Positions 17,488 to 26,765 of a stretch of DNA of 54,451 nt are shown here, piece by piece. A model generated the notes under the pieces. That model was not told where the DNA came from, did not search any database, and saw only the letters and a program-made list of their open reading frames with translations. The position numbers and the translations under genes are program-made. Where the stretch lies: contig JAGXIP010000039.1 of NCBI GenBank assembly GCA_024635585.1, forward strand, positions 1 to 54,451, in the 5' to 3' direction. This DNA comes from Saccharicrinis sp. (GTDB lineage Bacteria > Bacteroidota > Bacteroidia > Bacteroidales > Marinilabiliaceae). Numbering within the stretch: position 1 is the first letter of the stretch; the number at the start of each line of letters is the position of its first letter.

Positions 17488-17832
17488 TTAAGCCATTAAT
17501 ATTTCTTGCGAAAATGGCTTTGGTTCGTCGCAAATGAAAAATAGGTGATCTACCTTTGCGAATCGTAATGCTTTGTATACCTGAGTAGTTACATTGTACA
17601 GACTTATCTGCCCTTTATTCATTGTCGAAAGTCGTTGTCCTGCAATGAGGGCTTCAATGGTTTCGTGGCTAATTTCTTTAACCTCATTTAGGTTTATTAA
17701 CACGTTTGCAAAAGGCTTGGTTAGTTTACTGATAAGTTCGTTTTTGAACGTGTTAGATTCTTCTATGTTCCATCCTAAGTTGTTTTCGAATGAAAGCAGA
17801 ACTGTATTGCTTTGTTTTTTTATCGTCATCAT
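17488..17832 (-). CDS. STAS domain protein
   Basis: A 114-residue single-domain STAS protein like anti-sigma factor antagonists. The central strand-helix is ANVLINLNEVKEISHETIEA. In SpoIIAA-type proteins this position is DSSG with a phosphorylatable Ser; here it reads SHET, so Ser phosphorylation at the canonical site is unlikely. It is divergent from the acyltransferase gene. Downstream on the same strand come the hairpin array and usp, which suggests a shared stress-response role, but this is only context. Confidence 0.8.
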   Translation of the reverse strand: MMTIKKQSNTVLLSFENNLGWNIEESNTFKNELISKLTKPFANVLINLNEVKEISHETIEALIAGQRLSTMNKGQISLYNVTTQVYKALRFAKVDHLFFICDEPKPFSQEILMA

Positions 17833-17948
17833 AACTTGTGTGTTTGTGTTCGAAATACTTATGCCAATTCATGTGCCATTTTTTTTTAGCGCTGATTATG
17901 TGATACTTAGAAAATACGACAAATAGATTCTGACTATAAATTGGAATC

Positions 17949-17989
17949 TTGTCCAATTTTTGGAAGACAATTTTAACGATTTTGTCCAA
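17949..17989. promoter_or_regulatory. pair of TTGTCCAA boxes in a divergent promoter region
   Basis: Identical 8-mers TTGTCCAA at 17949-17956 and 17982-17989 are 33 bp apart, about three helical turns, between the divergent STAS and acyltransferase genes. The first is also part of an inverted repeat (TTGGAATCTTGTCCAA). They could be operator half-sites; the binding protein is unknown. Confidence 0.3.
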
Positions 17990-18026
17990 AAAAGATTAAA
18001 GTATTTCGTTTATATAATGTTTGTGG

Positions 18027-18034
18027 TACTTTTG
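18027..18034 (+). promoter_or_regulatory. putative -7 element of the acyltransferase gene
   Basis: TACTTTTG matches TAnnTTTG and lies 28 bp before the chosen ATG at 18063, leaving a short leader. This placement supports 18063 rather than any upstream start. Confidence 0.5.
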
Positions 18035-18062
18035 TAACGAACTTATTATACTATTTATATAT

Positions 18063-19196
18063 ATGTCTACCGATCAAGAATATAATGAAATACGTCCGTA
18101 TCGCGATAATGAGATACATGAGGTAATTAAAGCTTTGACCAAAGAAGAGGCTTTCAAAACCTTGCTTCAATTTCTTTTTCCACAGATTCCGGCAAACGAT
18201 TTTACCCAAAAATTACTTTCTATCCGATCGGTAAAAGCGTTTCAGATTGAGATAATCTATCCTTATATTAAGGGAATCATCAAAAATACTACGCAGGGCC
18301 TTACGTCCGAAGGGTTGGACACCCTCGATCCCAACAAGAGTTACCTTTTTATATCGAACCATAGAGACATTGTGTTGGACTCAGCATTTTTAAATATACT
18401 GCTGCTCGAAAATGGTCACGAAACCTCGGAGATAGCTATCGGCGACAACCTGTTGATTTATCCGTGGATAACGCAACTGGTAAAACTCAATAAATCCTTT
18501 GTAGTACGACGTAATCTACCTTCGCGCCAAATGTTGGAGAGTTCTATTTTGATGTCGAAATACATTCGCCACAATATTACCGAACGTAAGCAAAGTGTTT
18601 GGTTAGCGCAGCGCGAAGGGCGATCAAAGGATGGAGACGATCGTACCCAAACCAGTCTGCTCAAAATGCTTAATATGAGTGGCAATGGTAATTTTGAGGA
18701 TAGTTTTAGAGAAGTTTGTATTGTTCCTCTTTCTATTTCGTACGAATATGATCCCTGCGATTACCTAAAGGCACATGAGTTTTTGCTGAAAAAAGAAAAT
18801 CCGGAGTTTAAAAAATCACAAGCCGACGACCTAAAGCACATGGCTAAAGGAATTCAAGGGCGTAAAGGAAGGGTGCATTTTAAAGCTGGAGCTCCTATTG
18901 ATGCGCAACTCAATGGTTTGAACGCTTTGGACAAAAACGAAAGACTGATTAAGCTTGCAGAAACAATAGACGAACAAATACATAGTAACTACAAATTGTG
19001 GCCTGGTAACTTTATTGCTGCCGACACAATAAATCAAAGCAAAATATTTGCCGACAAATACAGCCAGCAGGATGTGGAACGTTTTAATAATTACATCGAC
19101 GAACACATCTCAAGAGTACAAGGCGATAGGGAGTTTATTCATCAAGCCTTAATGAAAATGTATGCCAATCCGGTAAAGAATTTTTATAAGGAATAA
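18063..19196 (+). CDS. glycerophospholipid acyltransferase (PlsB/PlsC-like)
   Basis: A 377-residue acyltransferase of the lysophosphatidate/glycerol-phosphate acyltransferase superfamily. The catalytic block is FISNHRDIVLDSAFLN (about residues 97-112), the Bacteroidota form of the NHxxxxD motif, and VWLAQREGRSKDGD serves as the downstream phosphate-binding EGxR-type block. It probably acylates a lysophospholipid or glycerol phosphate at the inner membrane. I start at ATG 18063 (MSTDQEYNEI) because the promoter element overlaps any upstream start. The protein is longer than classical PlsC, with a helical C-terminal extension of about 120 residues. Confidence 0.85.
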   Translation: MSTDQEYNEIRPYRDNEIHEVIKALTKEEAFKTLLQFLFPQIPANDFTQKLLSIRSVKAFQIEIIYPYIKGIIKNTTQGLTSEGLDTLDPNKSYLFISNHRDIVLDSAFLNILLLENGHETSEIAIGDNLLIYPWITQLVKLNKSFVVRRNLPSRQMLESSILMSKYIRHNITERKQSVWLAQREGRSKDGDDRTQTSLLKMLNMSGNGNFEDSFREVCIVPLSISYEYDPCDYLKAHEFLLKKENPEFKKSQADDLKHMAKGIQGRKGRVHFKAGAPIDAQLNGLNALDKNERLIKLAETIDEQIHSNYKLWPGNFIAADTINQSKIFADKYSQQDVERFNNYIDEHISRVQGDREFIHQALMKMYANPVKNFYKE

Positions 19197-19276
19197 AGGG
19201 CGAATGAAAGGTATTTGCACAATAAAAAATCGTTTTCCATATTTTGGAATATGAACATAGAAGATAATAAACAACA

Positions 19277-19319
19277 AAAAAAGAGCTGTCCTACTTCATG
19301 TGGAACAGCTCTTTTTTTT
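19277..19319 (+). terminator. Rho-independent terminator after the acyltransferase gene
   Basis: The stem AAAAAAGAGCTGT (19277-19289) pairs with ACAGCTCTTTTTT (from 19305) and ends in a run of T. The A-run on the other side means it can also work for the leftward aspS transcript. Confidence 0.85.
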
Positions 19320-19330
19320 GTCTCAGGGTT

Positions 19331-19377
19331 ACTCACGGGGTGACTATTTGCATTTTGCACATAGTCACCCCGTGAGT
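19331..19377. repeat. 17-bp palindrome related to the one at 15624
   Basis: ACTCACGGGGTGACTAT (19331-19347) and its exact complement (19361-19377) flank a 13-nt loop. Compared with the 15624 palindrome, two positions differ and in both cases the partner arm changes too, keeping the pairing. It ends 6 bp before the aspS stop, again between convergent genes. Confidence 0.85.
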
Positions 19378-19382
19378 GCGTA

Positions 19383-21137
19383 TTACTTGGCCTTTTTTAA
19401 TTCTATGTTCAACTCATCTAATTGATCCTCGGCAACGGGCGAAGGCGAATCAATCATTACGTCGCGGCCTGCATTGTTTTTCGGAAAAGCAATTACGTCG
19501 CGTATGGAGTCGATACCGGCAAAAAGGGAGGTAAGCCTATCGAAACCAAAAGCCACACCACCATGTGGAGGGGCGCCATATTTAAAGGCGTTCATTAAAA
19601 AGCCAAACTGACTTTCGGCATCTTGCTCAGTAAAGCCTAGTAGTTGAAACATTTTATGCTGTAACTCATCGTTGTGTATCCTTATCGATCCACCACCAAT
19701 TTCTACACCGTTGATAACTAAATCATAGGCATTGGCTCTGACCTTTCCTGGTTCAGTTTCAAGCAATGCTAAATCTTCTTTTTTAGGCGATGTAAAAGGG
19801 TGATGCATAGCGTGAAAGCGATTGGTTTTCTCGTCCCATTCTAACAATGGAAAATCAACTACCCAAAGCGGTGCAAATTTATTTTTATCTCTGTATCCCA
19901 TGCGATTCCCCATTTCCAGTCGAAGCTCGCAAAGCGCTTTGCGTGTTTTGTCGGTAGGTCCGGCCAATACCAACAGCAAATCACCGGGTTTGGCGCCAAA
20001 GGCTTCGGCCCATTTTGCTAGTTTAGCCTCGTCAAAAAACTTATCCACCGACGATTTAAAAGTTCCGTCAGTATTACATTTAACGTAAACCAATCCTTGT
20101 GCACCAATTTGTGGCTTACGCACAAAATCGGTTAATTTATCTAAATCTTTACGGGTATATCCAGCACAACCTTCGGCGCATATTCCCCCTACATATTCGG
20201 CATCATCAAAAACCACAAAATCGGTTTGGCCCAGCATTTCCTTCATCTCCACAAATTTCATGTCGAAACGGAGGTCAGGCTTATCCGAACCATAATTTTT
20301 TAAGGCTTCATCAAAGGTCATCTGTATAAAATCGAAATCAAAATCCACATTTTTTATCGTTTTAAACAGGTGCTTGGTCATCCCCTCAAAAGTGGAAAGG
20401 ATATCTTGTTGCTCCACAAAAGCCATCTCGCAATCTATTTGTGTAAACTCAGGCTGGCGGTCGGCACGTAAATCTTCGTCGCGAAAGCATTTTACAATCT
20501 GAAAGTACCTGTCGAAACCGGCCACCATAAGCAACTGTTTAAAAACTTGTGGCGATTGGGGTAAGGCATAAAACTCGCCCGGATTCATGCGTGATGGTAC
20601 AATGAAATCGCGTGCTCCTTCGGGTGTCGATTTAATCAAAACAGGTGTTTCTGTTTCTATAAAGTTTTGTTTGTTCAAGTAGTTACGCACCTCAAAGCCC
20701 AGTTTGTGGCGTAGCTCCAGGTTACGGCGTACCGGATTACGGCGTAAATCCAGATAACGATATTTCATTCTCAATTCATCGCCACCGTCGGTTTCGTCCT
20801 CAATGGTAAAGGGAGGTAAATCCGAAGGATTCAACAAAACAAATTCATCCACCAAAATTTCAATATCACCGGTGCCCATTTTCGAGTTCTTATTACTCCG
20901 CTCCGCCACTTTTCCTGTTACCTGAATAACATATTCGCGTCCCAGTTGTCGGGCTTGGGTGCTCAAATCCTTTCTCGATTCCACATCCAAAACCAATTGG
21001 GTAATCCCGTATCGGTCTCTAAGGTCGATAAAAGTCATCCCCCCTAAGTTGCGGATTTTTTGTACCCACCCGCTCAATTTTACAATTTTGTTCTCATCTG
21101 TAAGCCTTAGCTCACCGCAAGTATGTGATCTGTACAT
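19383..21137 (-). CDS. aspS: aspartate-tRNA ligase
   Basis: A 584-residue class II synthetase. It has an N-terminal OB-fold anticodon-binding domain ([20 protein letters not shown], about 19-38). Motif 2 is in [18 protein letters not shown], a GAD insertion domain lies in the middle, and motif 3 is GVAFGFDRL near the C-terminus. The length is that of bacterial-type AspRS. It charges tRNA-Asp, or also tRNA-Asn if the enzyme is non-discriminating, which cannot be decided from the window alone. Confidence 0.97.
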   Translation of the reverse strand: MYRSHTCGELRLTDENKIVKLSGWVQKIRNLGGMTFIDLRDRYGITQLVLDVESRKDLSTQARQLGREYVIQVTGKVAERSNKNSKMGTGDIEILVDEFVLLNPSDLPPFTIEDETDGGDELRMKYRYLDLRRNPVRRNLELRHKLGFEVRNYLNKQNFIETETPVLIKSTPEGARDFIVPSRMNPGEFYALPQSPQVFKQLLMVAGFDRYFQIVKCFRDEDLRADRQPEFTQIDCEMAFVEQQDILSTFEGMTKHLFKTIKNVDFDFDFIQMTFDEALKNYGSDKPDLRFDMKFVEMKEMLGQTDFVVFDDAEYVGGICAEGCAGYTRKDLDKLTDFVRKPQIGAQGLVYVKCNTDGTFKSSVDKFFDEAKLAKWAEAFGAKPGDLLLVLAGPTDKTRKALCELRLEMGNRMGYRDKNKFAPLWVVDFPLLEWDEKTNRFHAMHHPFTSPKKEDLALLETEPGKVRANAYDLVINGVEIGGGSIRIHNDELQHKMFQLLGFTEQDAESQFGFLMNAFKYGAPPHGGVAFGFDRLTSLFAGIDSIRDVIAFPKNNAGRDVMIDSPSPVAEDQLDELNIELKKAK

Positions 21138-21331
21138 TCGCTATACAATTAAATAAGCAATTGATTTATGTGCTGTATTGATATTTTACTATTTTCGTTC
21201 GCGCTTAATCCGGATAAACTGCCTTTAAAATTACCTTTGGGGCACTTAAACTATTCGCCTCACGTATTAACCTGCGAAAATAGAAAGAAATTAAATAAAA
21301 GTACAGTTATTGACCCATTTAAAGTTAAAAC

Positions 21332-21778
21332 ATGACCAAAATCAATTTCTCCGACGAGTACTTTATGCAGCAAGCTTTAAAAGAAGCACAAAATGCGGCA
21401 CAAAAAAATGAGATACCCGTTGGGGCAGTGATGGTTTGCAACAACCAAATTATTGTAAGGGCACACAACCTAACCGAAACACTTAACGATGTTACAGCCC
21501 ATGCCGAAATGATGGCCATAACCGCTGCTTCCGAATCGCTTGGTGGCAAATATCTTAACAATTGCACTCTGTACGTAACCATGGAACCCTGTGTTATGTG
21601 TGCCGGGGCATTGGCATGGTCGCAGATAGGCCGTATTGTATGGGGCGCCAGCGATGCCCACCGTGGTTTCTCGCGCCATTCCACGCCTATCCTTCATCCA
21701 AAAACCGAAATAACACAAGGTGTTTTAGAAGATACGTGCTCCGAGATTGTAAAAAGCTTTTTTAAAGATAAAAGGTAG
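21332..21778 (+). CDS. tadA: tRNA-specific adenosine deaminase (TadA-type nucleoside deaminase)
   Basis: A 148-residue zinc-dependent deaminase. The zinc and catalytic residues are in TAHAEMMAI (H57, E59) and EPCVMCAGAL (C87, C90). The FSRHSTP-type C-terminal region is that of bacterial TadA, which converts A34 to inosine in tRNA-Arg(ACG). Guanine-deaminase-like members look similar, so the exact substrate is likely but not proven. Confidence 0.88.
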   Translation: MTKINFSDEYFMQQALKEAQNAAQKNEIPVGAVMVCNNQIIVRAHNLTETLNDVTAHAEMMAITAASESLGGKYLNNCTLYVTMEPCVMCAGALAWSQIGRIVWGASDAHRGFSRHSTPILHPKTEITQGVLEDTCSEIVKSFFKDKR

Positions 21779-22223
21779 AATTTATTGAGGTCAGTAGATA
21801 AATACCTATGCCTATCAAAAGTTGAACCCCTGACTACCGACAGGCAGGCCGCTGGGGTTCTATTTGTAATTATCCTATATAAATCAACATTATAGACCGA
21901 AATGTCAATTAAAAGGAATATGCAAGGAACTACCTAACTCTAAATGCTTATTTGGGCGTTACCCTCCCAGCTGCATTCTGCCGTTGCGTGTTAGCCGTTC
22001 CATCGGGTCGGGCTTTGCGCTACAATCTTTTTGCTCGTACCTCCCAAAAAGGATTTATGCTTCAATCCCTAACGCTATTTAGCCGGCAGTCCACATCATG
22101 TAAGTTTCTAATCCATTAATAATTTTAATCATGTAATCTATTAATCTGCATATAAACCCAAAACTCTAATAACTGCTATCAGCCATCTGGAGCACTTTCC
22201 ATCCTTCCCAAGGCAAAAGGTCT

Positions 22224-22424
22224 GGAGGGGTTCTGTATAAGCGCCTTGAAAATCAGAACCGTTCCTTATTTCCAGCTCCACAAGGCAAAAGACTCCCTCT
22301 AAATTGGCAGGCAAAAATCTCCCGTCCTAATTTCTTTGAACCAACCACAGGTAAACCTGAAAGAGGTATCCAAGTTGTTAGGGAACTGTTCTGAATCAAT
22401 TTGCGCCTATACAGAACCGTTCCT
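22224..22424. repeat. imperfect inverted repeat, possible miniature element
   Basis: The left arm contains GGTTCTGTATAAGCGCC and AATCAGAACCGTTCC. The right arm, read on the minus strand, contains GGTTCTGTATAGGCGCA and ATTCAGAACAGTTCC. Roughly three quarters of the 42 positions match. The 10-mer AAGGCAAAAG also recurs directly at 22210 and 22283. There are no clear target-site duplications and no coding capacity. Confidence 0.5.
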
Positions 22425-22466
22425 CCATCCTCCATTAGCTATCCGCAATTTAATCCATTTTTTCTG

Positions 22467-22474
22467 TACCTTTG
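22467..22474 (+). promoter_or_regulatory. -7 element of the DEAD-box helicase gene
   Basis: TACCTTTG fits the TAnnTTTG consensus. It contains the first possible TTG start (22472), so that codon cannot be in the mRNA and translation must begin later, most likely at TTG 22499. Confidence 0.55.
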
Positions 22475-22498
22475 CACAAATTTTTAAATAAGCATACT

Positions 22499-23830
22499 TT
22501 GAAGTTTTCCGAATTAAATTTAAATACAGTCCTACTTAACGCCTTAGGCGAGATGGGGCTTACAGAAGCCACTCCTATCCAGGAACAAGTTTTCCCAGTA
22601 GCCATGTCGGGTCGCGATGTGGTAGGCATAGCACAAACAGGCACTGGAAAAACCCTATCGTATGTGTTGCCCTTGTTGCGTAACTTAAAATTTAGTACGC
22701 AAAGGCATCCACGTATTTTAGTGCTGGTGCCCACACGGGAGCTGGTAGAACAGGTTGCCGGAGAATTTAAGAAGCTCACCGAATACATGAATATACGCAT
22801 AGCAGGTGTTTATGGAGGTACCAACATCAACACACAAAAACAAATGGTGTATGATGGACTGGATGTTTTGGTAGCTACACCAGGTAGATTAATTGATTTA
22901 TCCCTGACCGGCACGCTTCGTCTTAAATCTATTCAGAAATTGGTGATTGACGAGGTGGACGAGATGCTTAACCTGGGCTTTAAACCGCAACTCGAGCGCG
23001 TTTTGGGTCTACTACCGGATAAAAGGCAGAATCTTATGTTCTCGGCTACCTTGACCTATGATGTGGAGGAAGTGATTAATGAATTTTTTTACGACCCTAT
23101 TAAAATTGAAGTGAATGCTTCGGGTACACCTATAGATAAGATATTTCAATCGGCCTACGAGGTTCCTAATTTTTACACTAAAATAAACTTGCTGCTGTAT
23201 TTATTGAACCATAATAAAAACATGGGTAAAGTACTGGTTTTTGTTAAAAGTAGGGCTATAGCCGATGTGCTCTTCACCCAACTTCAGGAGGTTTTGGAAA
23301 ACGAAGTAGGGGTGATTCATTCCAATAAATCACAGAACTTTAGGTTTAGGATGGTAGAGGAATTTGCGGCTGGCACACTGCGTGTTTTAATAGCTACCGA
23401 CCTTATTTCCAGAGGTTTGGATGTTCTTAACGTTACCCACGTCATCAATTTTGACATGCCTAACGAAGCAGAGGCATACATGCACAGGATAGGACGTACC
23501 GGAAGAGCCGAAGCAGAAGGGAGTGCCATATCATTTATTGAGGAAGATGATTTAGATATATGGCAGAGCATATTAAAACTGATGGACACCGAGGTTCATT
23601 TGGACACCTTGCCTACAGATGTTGAAGTATCTGAGTTGCAGATAGAGAGCGAAATACTCGAAATGGCGGGTAAAGCGCTCATTAAAACACCTAAGATAGA
23701 TGCCGTAAAAGGAACAGCTTATCACGAAAAGAAAGAAAAAAACAAAAAGGTGAACCTTGGTGGATCGTACCGAAGAACCTTGGCAGCTAAGTACAAGAAA
23801 CCAAAAACCAGGGGGCAAAAACGAAAGTAA
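22499..23830 (+). CDS. DEAD/DEAH-box ATP-dependent RNA helicase
   Basis: An RNA helicase of 443 residues from a TTG start (MKFSELNLN). The TTG at 22472 lies inside the -7 element, and there is no early ATG. It has the Q-motif region (ATPIQEQ), Walker A AQTGTGKT (about 45-52), PTREL, TPGR, DEVD (about 151-154, in place of DEAD), SAT, and the C-terminal HRIGRTGR. The basic C-terminal tail (KKPKTRGQKRK) is typical of RNA-binding extensions. It probably helps ribosome assembly or RNA turnover, often cold-linked, but the exact orthologue cannot be named. Confidence 0.92.
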   Translation: MKFSELNLNTVLLNALGEMGLTEATPIQEQVFPVAMSGRDVVGIAQTGTGKTLSYVLPLLRNLKFSTQRHPRILVLVPTRELVEQVAGEFKKLTEYMNIRIAGVYGGTNINTQKQMVYDGLDVLVATPGRLIDLSLTGTLRLKSIQKLVIDEVDEMLNLGFKPQLERVLGLLPDKRQNLMFSATLTYDVEEVINEFFYDPIKIEVNASGTPIDKIFQSAYEVPNFYTKINLLLYLLNHNKNMGKVLVFVKSRAIADVLFTQLQEVLENEVGVIHSNKSQNFRFRMVEEFAAGTLRVLIATDLISRGLDVLNVTHVINFDMPNEAEAYMHRIGRTGRAEAEGSAISFIEEDDLDIWQSILKLMDTEVHLDTLPTDVEVSELQIESEILEMAGKALIKTPKIDAVKGTAYHEKKEKNKKVNLGGSYRRTLAAKYKKPKTRGQKRK

Positions 23831-23845
23831 AATATCAAGAATATA

Positions 23846-26530
23846 ATGAAATTAGAGAGTGAAAAAGAACGTTTAAAACAATGTTCGGAGGAGATAGCAG
23901 ATTGGAAAAAGTGGGGACCTTATTTGAGCGAACGCCAATGGGGTACGGTAAGAGAGGATGATGGAAGTTTAGACAATCCTTGGGTGTCTTTTTCTCACGA
24001 CCAGGCTCGCTCACGAACATATAGATATGGCGAGGATGGTATTGCCGGCATTAGCGACGACAAACAGCAGTTGTGTTTTGCACTGTCGTTATGGAATAAA
24101 AAGGACTCCATTTTAAAGGAGCGCATTTTTGGACTGTCGGGGCCCAAAGGCAACCATGGGGAAGATGTAAAGGATTATTACTTTTATCTGGACTCGTCGC
24201 CCACGCATTCTTACATGAAATATTTGTACAAATATCCTTTATGCGAGTTTCCGTACGATGATTTAGTGGATACCAATGCAGCCAGAACAGTCAACGACTA
24301 TGAGTATGAATTGATGGACACGGGTGTGTTTAAGGACAACAATTATTTGGATGTTTTTGTGGAGTACGCCAAAAAGACCCCCGAAAATATTTTGATAAAA
24401 ATAAAAGCTTATAATCGCAGTAAAACCGATGCCAACGTAGTTTTATTGCCTACCTTGTGGTTTCGCAATACATGGTGGAACTTCAAAAGCACCGAACCAC
24501 GTATTAAATTGCTCGATGATAATTCTATTATTGCAACAAGTGATGGATTAGGCGATTATGTGCTTAGTTCAGAACTTTCGCCGCTTTGGCTTTTTACCAA
24601 TAACGAAACCAATAACCAACGAATACATAACACCCCAAATAACACCCCATATGTAAAAGATGCTTTCCATGATTTCATCATCGATAATGATATTTACGCC
24701 ATAAATCCCCAGAATAAAGGGACCAAGGCTGCTGCTATGTACGATGTTGTTATACCTGCAGGTGAGAGCTTTGAGATTAACATGGTATTGAAATCGGGAA
24801 AGACGCAAAAACGTGCTTACGATAAATTTGACGACCGCGTTGCCATAAGAAAAAGGGAAACGGAAGAGTTTTATCAGGAAATTTACCCTTCCAACATATC
24901 CGACGACGAGAGAAGAGTTATTCGTCAGGCGCTGGCCGGCATGCTATGGAACAAACAATACTACGAGTTTGATGTGTCAGAATGGCTCGACGAATATCGT
25001 GGAGGCCCTCGCCGAAGCCTGCGTAACAACGATTGGGAGCATCTAAAAAATAGCGATATCATTAGCATGCCCGATAAATGGGAATATCCTTGGTATGCTG
25101 TTTGGGATTTGGCATTTCACACCCTGCCGCTGACTATGGTGGATCCTGATTTTGCCAAAAATCAAATTAAACTGTTCTTGCAGAATAACTACCAGCATCC
25201 CAACGGACAAATACCTGCTTACGAATGGAGCTTTAACGATGTTAACCCGCCTGTTCATGCTTTTGCTGTCATCACCTTTTATAAAAACAGTAAACAGGCT
25301 AATGGCTTGTTGGATAAGGAGTTTTTGAAAATTTGTTTTGATGCACTCGACCGAAATTTTCGATGGTGGATTAACCATAAAGACCCGCGGGCTGCCAACT
25401 CTTTTCAGGGTGGTTTTTTGGGCTTGGATAATATTGGTGTTTTCGACCGCAGCCACACCTTGCCAACGGGTGGGCACATAGAGCAGTCGGATGGTAATGC
25501 ATGGATGGCGCTGTATGCACAAAATATGCTGGAGATATGTTTGGAGCTGGTGCATTTGGGTTACGATGAATATAAAGAAAAATCAGTGGATTATTACAAC
25601 CACTTTTTAGAGATTGCCTCGGCCATGGATAAAGTTGGTGTCAACGAAGATGAGATGTGGGATGAGGAAGATCAGTTTTTTTATGATGTGTTGCATTTTC
25701 CGGATGGAACTACCAAGCGTTTGAAGGTACGCTCGCTGGTGGGGCTGCTCCCAATGTGTGCTGTTACCGTGCTCGAATCAGATTATCACGAAATGATTCC
25801 AGCCATTGTTGAGCAGCATAAATATATGGTTACTCGCACCAAACGGCTGTCGGCAAATATAGCAAACCCACTGCTTAAAGGTAAGAACAACCGCAGGCTT
25901 TTAGGGGTAGTAAACGAGAGCAAGCTCAGAAGCGTACTTAAAGTGATGCTCGACGAAGATGAGTTTTTGAGTGATTACGGCATTCGTTCCCTATCCAAAT
26001 ATCACGAAAAAAATCCGTATGTATTTACCTGGAAAAAGGAGGAGTTCACGGTTAAATATGTACCCGGTGAGTCGGATAGCACCATGTTTGGCGGCAACTC
26101 CAACTGGCGGGGGCCTATTTGGTTTCCGGCCAATACCATTATTATCAGAGCCCTTTACCAACAATACGCCTTTTATGGCGATGATTTAAAGGTAGAGTGT
26201 CCAACGGGTTCGGGCAATATGATGACGTTAATTGAGGTAGCCCAGGAAATTATCAGAAGGTTAGAAAATATTTTCCTGAAAAACGAGGAGGGTGATCGCC
26301 CTGTTTTTGGTTGGTATAAAGAATTTCAGAAAGATAAACATTGGGAAAATAATCTGTTGTTTTACGAGTATTTTCATGGCGACAATGGGGCAGGGATTGG
26401 TGCAAGTCACCAAACCGGATGGACAGGCATGATAGCCTATTTAATGGTGATGTTTAAAACCACCGATTTTGGTAAGCTGATGGAAAAGGCACACTGGGAT
26501 AAAGATCTTACCATAAAAGCCCCCCTCTAA
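23846..26530 (+). CDS. GH63-like / MGH1-like glycoside hydrolase
   Basis: A large cytoplasmic-looking protein of 894 residues without a signal peptide. It resembles the glycosidase family of mannosyl-oligosaccharide glucosidase and mannosylglycerate hydrolase type. It has a beta-rich N-terminal part (about 1-330) and an (alpha/alpha)6 barrel (about 340-890) with WEYPWYAVWDLAFHTLP, NGQIPAYEWSF, and GGNSNWRGPIWFPAN near the C-terminus. Acidic residues in AVWDLAFH and in EYFHGDNG are likely catalytic. It starts 15 bp after the helicase stop and may share its transcript. The substrate is probably an alpha-linked glucoside or mannoside; no polysaccharide-utilisation neighbours help to decide. Confidence 0.8.
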   Translation: MKLESEKERLKQCSEEIADWKKWGPYLSERQWGTVREDDGSLDNPWVSFSHDQARSRTYRYGEDGIAGISDDKQQLCFALSLWNKKDSILKERIFGLSGPKGNHGEDVKDYYFYLDSSPTHSYMKYLYKYPLCEFPYDDLVDTNAARTVNDYEYELMDTGVFKDNNYLDVFVEYAKKTPENILIKIKAYNRSKTDANVVLLPTLWFRNTWWNFKSTEPRIKLLDDNSIIATSDGLGDYVLSSELSPLWLFTNNETNNQRIHNTPNNTPYVKDAFHDFIIDNDIYAINPQNKGTKAAAMYDVVIPAGESFEINMVLKSGKTQKRAYDKFDDRVAIRKRETEEFYQEIYPSNISDDERRVIRQALAGMLWNKQYYEFDVSEWLDEYRGGPRRSLRNNDWEHLKNSDIISMPDKWEYPWYAVWDLAFHTLPLTMVDPDFAKNQIKLFLQNNYQHPNGQIPAYEWSFNDVNPPVHAFAVITFYKNSKQANGLLDKEFLKICFDALDRNFRWWINHKDPRAANSFQGGFLGLDNIGVFDRSHTLPTGGHIEQSDGNAWMALYAQNMLEICLELVHLGYDEYKEKSVDYYNHFLEIASAMDKVGVNEDEMWDEEDQFFYDVLHFPDGTTKRLKVRSLVGLLPMCAVTVLESDYHEMIPAIVEQHKYMVTRTKRLSANIANPLLKGKNNRRLLGVVNESKLRSVLKVMLDEDEFLSDYGIRSLSKYHEKNPYVFTWKKEEFTVKYVPGESDSTMFGGNSNWRGPIWFPANTIIIRALYQQYAFYGDDLKVECPTGSGNMMTLIEVAQEIIRRLENIFLKNEEGDRPVFGWYKEFQKDKHWENNLLFYEYFHGDNGAGIGASHQTGWTGMIAYLMVMFKTTDFGKLMEKAHWDKDLTIKAPL

Positions 26531-26765
26531 TCCCCCCGAATGGGGTGAGGATATCGGCAATCTGCGATTGCCTTGTGGAGTTTTAATTTGTCATGCCTGG
26601 AGCAATCGTAGATTGCTTTCCAAGTACTTCCGGCAGCTGCCGGAGAGCTGGAGGGAGCTTCCATATCTGCATGCAGTTTATTATATTTGTAGCCATACTT
26701 TATAAGTTAGCAACAACGTTGTATCGAAAAGTTTATCTATCAGTCTCTTATCTAAATTTAAACAC
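26531..26765. repeat. intergenic region with REP-like palindromes
   Basis: 235 bp. The two 15-mers GCAATCTGCGATTGC (about 26560) and GCAATCGTAGATTGC (about 26602) are near inverse copies of each other. CCGGCAGCTGCCGG at 26630-26643 is a perfect palindrome. The C-rich start (CCCCCCTCTAATCCCCCC) overlaps the last codons of the glycosidase gene. These look like dispersed intergenic repeats. Confidence 0.5.
26682..26689 (+). promoter_or_regulatory. putative -7 element of fabD
   Basis: TATATTTG fits TAnnTTTG, 76 bp before the fabD start. It suggests that fabD is transcribed on its own and not read from the glycosidase gene. Confidence 0.45.

Larger units (their letters stand above)
21779..22498. 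other. long intergenic region with repeat debris
   Basis: About 720 bp without a gene. Near 21817-21860 GAACCCC faces GGGGTTC around a GC-rich loop. At about 21950-22070 a GC-rich stretch with TTCCATCGGGTCGGGCTTTG resembles, from memory, an intergenic repeat seen in many Bacteroidota genomes. At 22224-22424 two 42-bp arms in inverted orientation bound a 200-bp segment. The only useful signal for a neighbour is the helicase promoter at 22467. Confidence 0.6.
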
